Numbered from the stretch's first letter, positions 1 through 5,736 are shown. The stretch: 6,279 nt of DNA from an uncultured Synergistales bacterium (GCA_937957815.1 CALFXN010000139.1:1-6279), one strand, 5' to 3'. A program made the numbers and translations. Notes: generated by a model from the letters alone, not told the origin.

Positions 1-18
1 CGTGTGCTCTTCCGATCT
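1..18 (+). other. Illumina TruSeq adapter remnant at contig end
   Basis: The first 18 bases, CGTGTGCTCTTCCGATCT, match the 3' end of the Illumina TruSeq read-2 adapter. On the minus strand they read AGATCGGAAGAGCACACG, the usual adapter read-through. The match is exact over 18 bases and lies at the very edge, so this is library sequence rather than genome. Genomic sequence begins at about base 19. The minus-strand pilin gene entering here is therefore cut off by an artefact, and codons translated through bases 1-18 are not real. Confidence 0.96.
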
Positions 19-328
19 TCTGATAGACCGAGTCTGCCTTTGTCGCGTAATCGGCAAACGTCACGACATTGTCGGGACTCTCCGGGATGCCGAGGCTCGC
101 GTGAAGGATCGGACGTTCGAGAATGGCGAGGACGCCCTCCGCGCGCTGTCGGGCGGTTACGTAGTCGCTCGTCTGCTCGAAACTGCCGATGTACGTATAA
201 AGAAGCGACGCGGCCGCTCCTCCGATGATTCCCACAATGACGACCGATATGAGAATCTCGACGAGCGTGAAGCCGTTTTCGCGGGAAGAATGACCCTGCC
301 CTGCATTACCGCGCCCTGGGAGCCGCAA
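19..328 (-). CDS. PilW/PulJ-like minor pilin (prepilin), C-terminus missing at contig end
   Basis: This is a type IV prepilin or pseudopilin, probably a minor pilin priming or modifying the pilus. The leader ends in RENG and is followed by FTLVEILIS, the class III cleavage/N-methylation motif with Glu at +5 of the mature protein. A hydrophobic helix of about 20 residues follows, then a soluble region of which about 60 residues are visible. No ATG, GTG or other TTG is available in frame after the TGA at about 336-338. The TTG at 328 is preceded by GGGAGGTGA (335-343) with 6 bases between, so I chose it, giving a 19-residue leader. The start overlaps the 3' end of the upstream minor pilin gene by 23 bases, suggesting translational coupling. 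About 103 codons are visible before the adapter. Assignment to PilW/PulJ rests on position after a PilV-like gene and is tentative; prepilin identity is firm. Confidence 0.82.
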
Positions 329-680
329 ACGTGCTCACCTCCCGCGTGAAGACCCGCTGCTTCTGCCCGACGACGCCCGGCCACGTCACGGTCATCGTAA
401 TCGTCTGTTTTTGGGCGATGCGCGCCGAAACATCCCAACTCAGGACCATTCCTTCGATCGTCGAATTCCCGGACGTGATGTTCGTCGAAAGGTCGGAGCT
501 GGAGGTGTGCGCCTCCAGCTCCTCGAACTTCCGCGTCGCGACGAGGCTGGCCCGCTCGTGTTCCGCGCTCGACACAATGAGTTTCGTCGTCGCCACCGGA
601 ACGAGCGCGATGGCGAGCAGCGCGATTCCCAGAATGAGCATCGAAAGCACGGTTTCGACGAGCGAGAAGCCTCTGTCCAT
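306..680 (-). CDS. PilV/GspI-like minor pilin (prepilin)
   Basis: A 124-residue prepilin with a very short leader, MDRG, then FSLVETVLSM and a hydrophobic helix through about residue 30. Glu at +5 of the mature protein is present. Short leader, overall size and a C-terminal beta-rich region resemble the PilV/GspI group of minor pilins, which sit at the pilus tip or help initiate assembly in the inner membrane. No cysteines are present, so no disulfide loop. The ATG at 680 lies 10 bases after the stop of the upstream pilin gene, and its likely Shine-Dalgarno AGGA (692-689) overlaps that stop codon, implying coupled translation. The next pilin gene starts inside its 3' end. The prepilin call is firm; the exact subfamily is inferred from size and neighbours. 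Confidence 0.85.
   Translation of the reverse strand: MDRGFSLVETVLSMLILGIALLAIALVPVATTKLIVSSAEHERASLVATRKFEELEAHTSSSDLSTNITSGNSTIEGMVLSWDVSARIAQKQTITMTVTWPGVVGQKQRVFTREVSTFAAPRAR
335..343 (-). promoter_or_regulatory. Strong Shine-Dalgarno site deciding a TTG start
   Basis: On the minus strand GGGAGGTGA lies 6 bases before TTG (328-326), inside the last codons of the preceding minor pilin gene. Eight bases match the anti-Shine-Dalgarno complement. This supports the TTG start. The nearby ATG (307-305 on the minus strand) is out of frame with the pilin motif. Confidence 0.75.
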
Positions 681-690
681 TCAGGTCGTC

Positions 691-1173
691 CTAACGGGCG
701 CGCATCCAGACCCAATCTGTTTGTGTCGTTTTGTAGCTTGTAGTTTTCGCAATATTATCATCTGCTCCCGAGTAAAGTCCATCTGAGTCGGCCATATCAG
801 CAAGTTTTATCTTTGCTCCAGCCAAATCATTGCTGACGAATGCGCCAACATACCAAATCCTCTCATCACCAGAAGCAACGCCTCGTAAGTTACGATTTGT
901 GTCGGATACACTTCTATCCATATATTTTTGTAATTTTAATACATCGTTTGCACCTGCGGAAAGAGCCGTATTCGGATTATCCGCATAGTACATCAGCGCC
1001 GCTGCTTTCAAAGAGCGAAGGTCGGACACGATCTTCGTCGCTTCTGCCTTGTCGGTTCCGCTGCCCGCCACCAGAAGCATCGCACCCGCCAGGATGCCGA
1101 TGATGATGATGACGATCAGAAGTTCCACAAGCGTGAAGCCGCGCGCCTTGCGCATCGTTGCGATTTTCTTCAT
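691..1173 (-). CDS. PilA-like type IV pilin (GspG-type prepilin)
   Basis: A 160-residue prepilin, probably the major pilus subunit. The basic leader MKKIATMRKARG ends at the cleavage glycine (12). The mature protein starts FTLVELLIVIIIIGILAG, with Glu at +5 and a transmembrane/assembly helix to about residue 35. An amphipathic helix with SDLRSLKAAALMYYADN follows, then a Gly/Asp/Ser-rich globular domain ending WVWMRAR. There are no cysteines. I placed the start at 1173 because AAGGAGGAG (1189-1181) lies 7 bases upstream; a longer in-frame start at 1224 lacks such a site and would add a non-prepilin extension. The 3' part of the gene (about 721-960) is near 41 percent GC by hand count against about 59 percent for the first 150 bases, pointing to a mosaic origin. 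Position among pilB, pilT and pilC fits a T4P role better than type II secretion. Confidence 0.87.
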   Translation of the reverse strand: MKKIATMRKARGFTLVELLIVIIIIGILAGAMLLVAGSGTDKAEATKIVSDLRSLKAAALMYYADNPNTALSAGANDVLKLQKYMDRSVSDTNRNLRGVASGDERIWYVGAFVSNDLAGAKIKLADMADSDGLYSGADDNIAKTTSYKTTQTDWVWMRAR

Positions 1174-1203
1174 GAGAGTTCTCCTCCTTGTGAGTTGTAT
1201 GTC

Positions 1204-1224
1204 ATGGCGCTCCGATCGCGCCAT
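1204..1224 (-). repeat. 7-bp inverted repeat in the pilC-pilA spacer
   Basis: ATGGCGC (1204-1210) and GCGCCAT (1218-1224) are perfect inverted repeats around a 7-base loop. In the minus-strand transcript this hairpin lies after pilC and 14 bases before the pilin Shine-Dalgarno site. It has no following T-run, so it is not an intrinsic terminator. It could mark an mRNA processing or stabilising site raising pilin expression, which is inference. I see no convincing promoter in the 129-base spacer (1174-1302), which also has a purine-rich run on the minus strand near 1265-1285. Confidence 0.5.
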
Positions 1225-1302
1225 TCCGAAAATCGTTCGTCGTTCCCGTCCGTTTGTCTGTGATTCTTCCCTTCCCCCCTTCGACCGAAGATGGATTTCT
1301 AT

Positions 1303-2523
1303 CTACATGAGCGTCTGTATCGCCGTCACGATGGGCGTGAAGATCGCGAGCGCCACGAATGCGACCATTCCGCCGACGATCATGATCAGCACCGGCTCCA
1401 ATACCGCCGTCAGCCGCTTGATTTTTTCGTCGAGTTCGAGTTCGAACCAGTCGGCCACCTTGTTGAGCATCTCCTCGAGCTGCCCCGTCTCCTCGCCGAT
1501 CCGCATCATGTGCGCGATCATCGCCGGGAAGATCTTCAGTTCCTTCGCGGTATCGCCGAGCCCCTTTCCTCTCTTGGCCGCGTCGCGGAGCGTGACGTAG
1601 CCCTGGGCGATGACGTAGTTGTCCGATACTTCCGCAGTCATGTCGAGCGACTTCAGGATCGGCACCCCCGACTGCACGAGGGACGCCAGCGTCCGGTTCG
1701 ATCGCGCCATGACCGTCCGGTAGAGAATATCGCCCGTTATCGGGACCTTGAGCTTGAACGCGTCGAACGCCGGGCGCGTCGAAGGCGACTTTTGCAAAAG
1801 AATCATCACCAGGACGATCAGGAGAACCGCCAGGAGCGGCAGATACCAGTAATTCGCGATAAACATGCCGAAGTCGAACATGAATACGGTGAGTTTGGGC
1901 AATGGGACGTTGAGTCCCTTGAAAACCTTCGCGAATTTCGGAATGACGACGGTTACGAGGATATAGAGAATGAAGAACGAAAAAAGGATGACGACGGACG
2001 GGTACGAAACAGCCGAAACGATCTTCCGGCGCAGCGCGTCCTGCCTCTCGAGAAACGAGGCGAGCCGGTCGAGGCTGTCGTCGAGAACGCCGCCCTCTTC
2101 TCCCGCCTGGACTATGGCGACCATGAGCGTGCTGAATTCCTTGCGGCTCCGCATCGCCGCGCTCATCGAAAAGCCCGAATCGATGGACGCCTTCACCTTT
2201 CTGATCGCGTCGGCGAGCCGCGCGTTCTTCGTCTGTTCGACGAGGATCTCGAGAGCGTTGCCGAGCGTGATGCCCGCCTTGACCATCGTCGCGAGCTGCC
2301 GGAAGAACACGACCTTGTCGCGCAGAGAGATGCTCGATATCTTCCTGAGATCGTCGAGGAACCCGCCGGAGGAAGACGGGGACTCCGTTTTCCTCGTCTC
2401 GACGGAGATCGGAAACATGCCGCGGCTGCGCAGAACGCCGACGATCTGCGTCTGGCTCTCCCCGCTCAGGGATCCTTCAACGATTTTGCCGTCCGAAGCC
2501 CGCGCACGATAACGAAAGTCCAT
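1303..2523 (-). CDS. pilC: PilC/GspF family inner-membrane platform protein of the type IV pilus
   Basis: A 406-residue polytopic inner-membrane protein, the usual length for PilC/GspF. It forms the platform linking the cytoplasmic ATPases to pilin extraction and insertion. The N-terminus MDFRYRARASDGKIVEGSL is the typical family opening. Two T2SSF repeats are visible at about 70-194 and 272-394; each carries a Gly-rich turn (MVKAGITLGNALEIL; LVQSGVPILKSLDM) and an acidic glycine motif (AGEEGGVLDDSL; IGEETGQLEEML). Hydrophobic segments lie near 172-195, 222-245 and 373-400. The ATG at 2523 has GAGGAG (2537-2532) 8 bases upstream. It follows pilT by 96 bases, a gap holding a possible internal promoter and nested inverted repeats. 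The stop is TAG at 1303-1305. Presence of pilT beside it favours T4P rather than type II secretion. Confidence 0.95.
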   Translation of the reverse strand: MDFRYRARASDGKIVEGSLSGESQTQIVGVLRSRGMFPISVETRKTESPSSSGGFLDDLRKISSISLRDKVVFFRQLATMVKAGITLGNALEILVEQTKNARLADAIRKVKASIDSGFSMSAAMRSRKEFSTLMVAIVQAGEEGGVLDDSLDRLASFLERQDALRRKIVSAVSYPSVVILFSFFILYILVTVVIPKFAKVFKGLNVPLPKLTVFMFDFGMFIANYWYLPLLAVLLIVLVMILLQKSPSTRPAFDAFKLKVPITGDILYRTVMARSNRTLASLVQSGVPILKSLDMTAEVSDNYVIAQGYVTLRDAAKRGKGLGDTAKELKIFPAMIAHMMRIGEETGQLEEMLNKVADWFELELDEKIKRLTAVLEPVLIMIVGGMVAFVALAIFTPIVTAIQTLM

Positions 2524-2543
2524 TTTCTACACTCCTCGGGACC

Positions 2544-2598
2544 GTCAAACATTTTTGACACTTGCCCGTTTGGAAAATTATACCAAATGTCGTGTCAA
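2544..2598. repeat. Nested inverted repeats around the pilC promoter
   Basis: TTGACAC (2555-2561) and GTGTCAA (2592-2598) form a 7-bp inverted repeat. Inside it TTTGG (2569-2573) and CCAAA (2583-2587) form a second one. Both are centred within two bases of 2577, on the TATAAT box. A third related element, GTCAAA (2544-2549), pairs with TTTGAC (2554-2559) as a 6-bp hairpin with a 4-base loop. Three TTGAC-type half-sites around a -10 box look like an operator or an RNA fold. Function is inferred only. Confidence 0.45.
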
Positions 2599-2604
2599 CG
2601 TAAA
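2577..2604 (-). promoter_or_regulatory. Possible internal sigma70 promoter ahead of pilC
   Basis: On the minus strand a perfect TATAAT (2582-2577) is preceded, with a 16-base spacer, by TTTACG (2604-2599), 4 of 6 to the -35 consensus. A start near 2570 would give a 45-50 base leader to pilC and allow the platform and pilin genes to be expressed separately from pilB-pilT. A better -35 match, TTGACA, sits only 10 bases from the -10 and cannot serve it. The area is locally AT-rich. Confidence 0.5.
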
Positions 2605-2619
2605 GCCTTGATATCATCT

Positions 2620-3695
2620 TTATCGGTGCTCGAAGAGAATTCTTTGCAGGTCTTTCGGATCATACGCGTACGACATCGCGACATCCATCGACAATACCCC
2701 GCGGTTCACGAGCGAAGCGAGGCACTGCTCCATCGTCTGCATTCCGATTTCGCCGCCCGTCTGGATCAACGTTTTGATCTGGTTCGTCTTTCCCTCTTTG
2801 ACGCAGTTGCGGACCGCGGGGTCGCGAGCAGCAGCTCCGTGGCGACCACCCGGCCTCCTCCCGATCTCGGGATCAGCTGCTGCGAGCATATTCCGACAAG
2901 GATAGTCGCGAGCTGGATGCGGATCTGCCCCTGCTGGTGGGGAGGGAATACGTCGACGATCCGGTCGATTGATTGTGCGGCGTCCTGCGTGTGCAGCGTC
3001 GCGAGGACGAGATGTCCCGTTTCGGCCGCAGTGATCGCCGCGGAGACGGTTTCGAGATCTCTCATTTCGCCGATCATGATGACGTCGGGATCTTCGCGAA
3101 GCACCCGTTTGAGCGCTTCGGCGAATGAGTGCGTGTCGCTCCCGACCTCGCGCTGGTGGACGACGCACTTTTCCGACGAGAAGAGGTATTCGACGGGGTC
3201 TTCGATCGTGACGATGTGATCGTGCCGGGTGGCGTTGATTTCGCGGACGACCGCGGCGAGAGTGGTGCTCTTGCCGTGTCCGGTCGGTCCCGTGACGAGA
3301 AAGAGTCCGCGTTTCCTTTTCGCGATGTCGCGCAGAATAGGCGGCAATTCGAGCTGATCGATGGTCCGGACGGCAGTCGGAATCAATCGCAGCGCGAGCG
3401 CGACGTTTCCGGACTCATGGAAGAAATTGCCCCTGAATCGGGCCGTTTCGCCGCCCGTTCCGCGGTATGTGAAGCTGAAGTCGTATTCCTTTTTCTGGCG
3501 GAACGCTTCGCGTTGTTCGGCGTTCAGCAGTTTCTGAAGAATTCCCTCCATGTCGGATGCCGTCAGGAGCTCGTGCTTTTGCGCATAGTGAAGTTCTCCG
3601 TCTATGCGGAAGGCCGGGGGAATTCCGACGCTCATGTGCAGATCGCTGGCGTTCCGGTGAACGACATCGCCCAAAAGAGCCTGTATGTCTGCCAT
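2620..3695 (-). pseudogene. pilT: PilT retraction ATPase gene, disrupted by a 1-base frameshift near 2818
   Basis: PilT hexamers hydrolyse ATP to depolymerise and retract the pilus. Residues 1-293 read in one frame from ATG 3695, preceded by AAGGAGGAGG (3710-3701) and 20 bases after pilB. Visible are Walker A GPTGHGKST (136-144, Lys142), the Asp box ending in IEDPVEY, Walker B DPDVIMIGEMRD with Glu210, and ATLHTQDAAQSIDRIVDVFP. After TELLLATP the frame is lost. The unshifted product would end after 309 residues with 16 aberrant ones. The adjacent frame continues exactly as PilT should, AVRNCVKEGKTNQIK then IQTGGEIGMQTMEQ, to TAA at 2620. One base is missing in the C-run at 2821-2818 (four C on the minus strand, five expected). 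Restored length is 358 residues, normal for PilT. The lost part holds the retraction-linked AIRNLIRE motif. The intact downstream frame suggests sequencing error or a very recent mutation. Confidence 0.9.
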
Positions 3696-3715
3696 GATAC
3701 CCTCCTCCTTCGGTG

Positions 3716-5392
3716 CTACATGGAGACTTCGAAGACTTCCTCGACACTCGTCATTCCGGATAGGATTTTGTTGATCCCGGAACGGCGGAGCGTTTTCATC
3801 CCGAGCTTGATGGCCTCTTCCCGGAGGTCGGTCGTGGAGGCGCCCCCGACGATCATTCGCCGGATCGTGTCGTTGACGATGAGGATCTCGAAGATCCCGG
3901 CCCGTCCCTTGAACCCGGTCCCGCGGCATTCGTCGCATCCGACGGGTTCCCACGCGTGCGTTCCGCTTTTTACGCCGAGGCTGTGGCACATGTTTTCCGT
4001 CATGGTGTATTCCCGTTTGCAGTGCGGGCACAGGATGCGGACGAGACGCTGCGCGATGACCCCCATCAGCGACGACGCGACGAGAAACGGCGCGATGCCC
4101 ATGTCGGTCAGGCGGATGGCCGCACTCGGCGCGTCGTTCGTGTGGAGCGTCGACAGAACGAGGTGCCCCGTCAAAGCGGCGCGGATGGCAAGCTGCGCCG
4201 TTTCCCTGTCCCGGACTTCTCCGATCATGATCTTGTCGGGATCCTGCCGGAGGATCGAGCGGAGCGTCGATTCGAAGGTCAGGCCGGCCTTTTCGTTGAC
4301 CTGGACCTGATTGATGCCGAGAATCGTGTATTCGACCGGATCTTCGACGGTGATGACGTTGACTTCCGGTTTGTTGATCTGTTCGAGCATGGAATAAAGC
4401 GTCGTCGACTTTCCGCTCCCGGTCGGGCCCGTCAGCAGGATAACGCCGTACGGAGACGCTATGAGCATCTCGACAAGCTCGCGGTCGTCTTCCTCGAAAC
4501 CGAGTTTCTGCAGGCCGACCATCGCGTTGCTCTGATCGAGAATCCGGAGGACGATCTTTTCCCCATAGATCGACGGCAGCGACGAAACGCGGAGATCGAT
4601 GCGCCGCCCCAGAGCGTTGACGAGGATCCTGCCGTCCTGCGGCCTGCGTTTTTCAGAGATATCCATTCCGGACATGATCTTGACCCGCGACGAGACGGCG
4701 GGGTGGAGCCCCGGCGGAAAATCGAAGGCGTTGAATAACTGCCCGTCGACGCGATAGCGAACATGCGATACCTTTTCGAATGGCTCGATGTGGATGTCGG
4801 ACGCCTCTTCGCGAACGGCCTGTTCGATAACGCTGTTGACGAGCTGGATGACGGGTGCGTCATCGGGAGAAGCCTCCGAAACCGATCGGGCGAGGTCGAA
4901 CTCTCTCGCTCTCTGTCCCCCCTCGACTACCTCGATCATCGCTTCCTTCAGCGAATCCTGAATCGTATACAGCCGGTCGATGTTTCGCTTTATGTCGGAC
5001 GATGTCGCTATAGAGGGGCGAATCTCCATTCCGGTGAGCATCCGGAGTTCGTCGAGCGCCATGATGTCGAGCGGATCGGATGTCGCGACGTGCAGGATCG
5101 TGTTATCCTCGATGCTGAGAGGAATGGCCTGGAGCCGTACCGCGACGTTCTGCGGTATTTTCCGGAGGGCCTCCGGCATCGGCCGGTACCGGGAGAGTGA
5201 AACAAGCGGGAGTTTCAATTGGCGGCTCAGGGTTTCCATGAGTCTGTTCTCGGTGATCAGCCCCTTGGAAACAAGAAACGTTCCGAGGCGTTCCCCCGAT
5301 TTTTTCTGTTCGGCCAGCGCATGCGTCAGTTGCTCCGGAGTGATTGCCCCCGCTTCCACGAGGAGATCGCCAAGTCGTTGCTGTTGTGCCAT
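3716..5392 (-). CDS. pilB: PilB/GspE family pilus extension ATPase with N-terminal MshEN c-di-GMP-binding domain
   Basis: A 558-residue cytoplasmic AAA-like ATPase that powers pilin polymerisation at the inner membrane. The N-terminus carries two copies of the 24-residue MshEN motif (RLGxxLVxxG...L...L..Q) at residues 6-29 and 35-58, separated by exactly 5 residues; this is the cyclic-di-GMP-binding signature described for MshE and related PilB proteins. The core shows SDIHIEP near 200, Walker A GPTGSGKST (322-330, Lys328), TVEDPVEY, Walker B DPDKIMIGEVRD with Glu392, and STLHTND. A four-cysteine zinc site follows, CPHC (Cys455, Cys458) and CDEC (Cys486, Cys489), typical of PilB/GspE and absent from PilT. 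The ATG at 5392 has GGGAGG (5405-5400) 7 bases upstream. It is the first gene of the operon, with its own promoter, and ends 20 bases before pilT. The neighbouring retraction ATPase makes PilB likelier than GspE. Confidence 0.95.
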   Translation of the reverse strand: MAQQQRLGDLLVEAGAITPEQLTHALAEQKKSGERLGTFLVSKGLITENRLMETLSRQLKLPLVSLSRYRPMPEALRKIPQNVAVRLQAIPLSIEDNTILHVATSDPLDIMALDELRMLTGMEIRPSIATSSDIKRNIDRLYTIQDSLKEAMIEVVEGGQRAREFDLARSVSEASPDDAPVIQLVNSVIEQAVREEASDIHIEPFEKVSHVRYRVDGQLFNAFDFPPGLHPAVSSRVKIMSGMDISEKRRPQDGRILVNALGRRIDLRVSSLPSIYGEKIVLRILDQSNAMVGLQKLGFEEDDRELVEMLIASPYGVILLTGPTGSGKSTTLYSMLEQINKPEVNVITVEDPVEYTILGINQVQVNEKAGLTFESTLRSILRQDPDKIMIGEVRDRETAQLAIRAALTGHLVLSTLHTNDAPSAAIRLTDMGIAPFLVASSLMGVIAQRLVRILCPHCKREYTMTENMCHSLGVKSGTHAWEPVGCDECRGTGFKGRAGIFEILIVNDTIRRMIVGGASTTDLREEAIKLGMKTLRRSGINKILSGMTSVEEVFEVSM

Positions 5393-5434
5393 CGTTGCGC
5401 CTCCCGATAGAGTTCTTGTCTTTCCCGAGTATGA

Positions 5435-5463
5435 ATCATAACGAATAGTTCAGAGAAATACAA
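5435..5463 (-). promoter_or_regulatory. Predicted sigma70 promoter of the pilus operon
   Basis: On the minus strand TTGTAT (5463-5458) and TATGAT (5440-5435) are separated by 17 bases. The -10 matches 5 of 6 and the -35 matches 3 of 6 to consensus. Transcription would start near 5428, giving a leader of about 36 bases before pilB, enough for the GGGAGG site. It faces away from the serA promoter, with about 32 bases between the two -35 boxes. Confidence 0.6.
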
Positions 5464-5495
5464 CGCGACACTGCGGATTTTGCGGAGAGACGCTC

Positions 5496-5524
5496 TTGAC
5501 CGCTACGGAGAGCAGTGGTATAAG
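5496..5524 (+). promoter_or_regulatory. Predicted sigma70 promoter of serA and its leader
   Basis: TTGACC (5496-5501, 5 of 6) and TATAAG (5519-5524, 5 of 6) are separated by an ideal 17 bases. The expected start is near 5531. It lies about 235 bases upstream of serA, so the transcript has a long leader; the small ORF at 5556 and the terminator at 5703 both fall within it. This is the best promoter match in the window. Confidence 0.75.
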
Positions 5525-5555
5525 CTGCGTAGCTTTCAGAAAGGAAGTCGGACGA

Positions 5556-5669
5556 ATGTGTCGATTTGATGTGTCGGTTTCCGGATCGCGCGGCAGTCTC
5601 TCATCGTCATCGCGTTCGCGCATGACGACGGAACTTTCTGTGCCCGGCCCGACACAGGACGCCCCCTGA
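5556..5669 (+). CDS. Serine-rich leader peptide of serA (candidate attenuator peptide)
   Basis: A 37-codon ORF, ATG 5556 to TGA 5667-5669, in the serA leader. AAGGA (5541-5545) lies 10 bases before the ATG, and the start is about 25 bases after the predicted transcription start. Ten of 37 residues are serine, nine within residues 7-21, with SSSS at 16-19. The codons are mixed (TCG five, TCA two, TCC, TCT and AGT one each), so several serine tRNAs would be tested. Serine is the pathway product of the downstream gene, matching the rule for leader peptides such as those of thr, his and phe operons. Competing helices and an intrinsic terminator follow. The peptide itself probably has no function; translation speed through the serine codons would be the signal. 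The caution is that TCG is common in this GC-rich DNA and part of the run lies in an inverted repeat, so a chance serine run is possible. Confidence 0.72.
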   Translation: MCRFDVSVSGSRGSLSSSSRSRMTTELSVPGPTQDAP

Positions 5670-5736
5670 TTCCGGATGAAAAACGCCATCCGCAATAATG
5701 CGAAAAGAACCGGGCCGCACAGGGTCCGGTTCTTTT
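5570..5736 (+). promoter_or_regulatory. Candidate transcription attenuator with alternative RNA helices
   Basis: Four segments can pair in mutually exclusive ways. Segment 1 (5570-5584: TGTGTCGG, then CCGG) pairs with segment 2 (5644-5656: CCGG, then CCGACACA) in an 8-bp plus 4-bp helix. Segment 2 can instead use CGGCCCG (5645-5651) to pair with CGGGCCG (5711-5717) of segment 3, which would block the terminator formed by segment 3 with segment 4 (5723-5736). The 1:2 helix encloses a hairpin over the serine codons (TCGTCAT 5604-5610 with ATGACGA 5622-5628, GCG/CGC inside, TTCG loop). A further hairpin, CGGATG/CATCCG (5673-5692), lies between segments 2 and 3. Segment 1 overlaps the first serine codons, so a ribosome stalled there would mask it and favour 2:3 readthrough. 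The pairings are visible in sequence; the switching is inferred and no energies were computed. Confidence 0.6.

Noticed and set aside
157..307. ATG at 307 as start of the last minor pilin
   Set aside because: It overlaps the previous TAA as TAATG, but is out of frame with the GFTLVE motif unless a base is missing. The TTG with a strong Shine-Dalgarno site needs no such assumption.
1174..1224. Upstream in-frame ATG for the PilA-like pilin
   Set aside because: It would add 17 residues before an already complete leader, lacks a good ribosome site, and lies in the inverted repeat. The ATG at 1173 has AAGGAGGAG.
2583..2600. Sigma-54 promoter before pilC (TTGACACG-N4-TTGGT)
   Set aside because: The spacing fits, but both near-invariant dinucleotides are altered (GG of -24 to GA, GC of -12 to GG), so sigma-54 use is unlikely.
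2815..2824. Programmed -1 frameshift in pilT
   Set aside because: There is no canonical slippery heptamer and no obvious stimulatory element. The simplest explanation is a missing C in a short run.
1291..3219. 642-codon plus-strand open frame opposite pilC and pilT
   Set aside because: It is antisense to two clearly conserved genes, is full of Arg/Asp/Glu/His from complementary GC-rich codons, and shows no recognisable domain. It is a coding shadow.
3129..4738. Long plus-strand open frames opposite pilT and pilB
   Set aside because: They have no ribosome sites or known motifs and lie entirely antisense to conserved ATPase genes.
306..5392. Type II secretion operon rather than type IV pilus
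   Set aside because: The PilB, PilC and pilin families overlap with GspE, GspF and GspG. A retraction ATPase of the PilT type is a T4P feature and no gsp-specific gene is visible, though genes beyond the contig end could change this.
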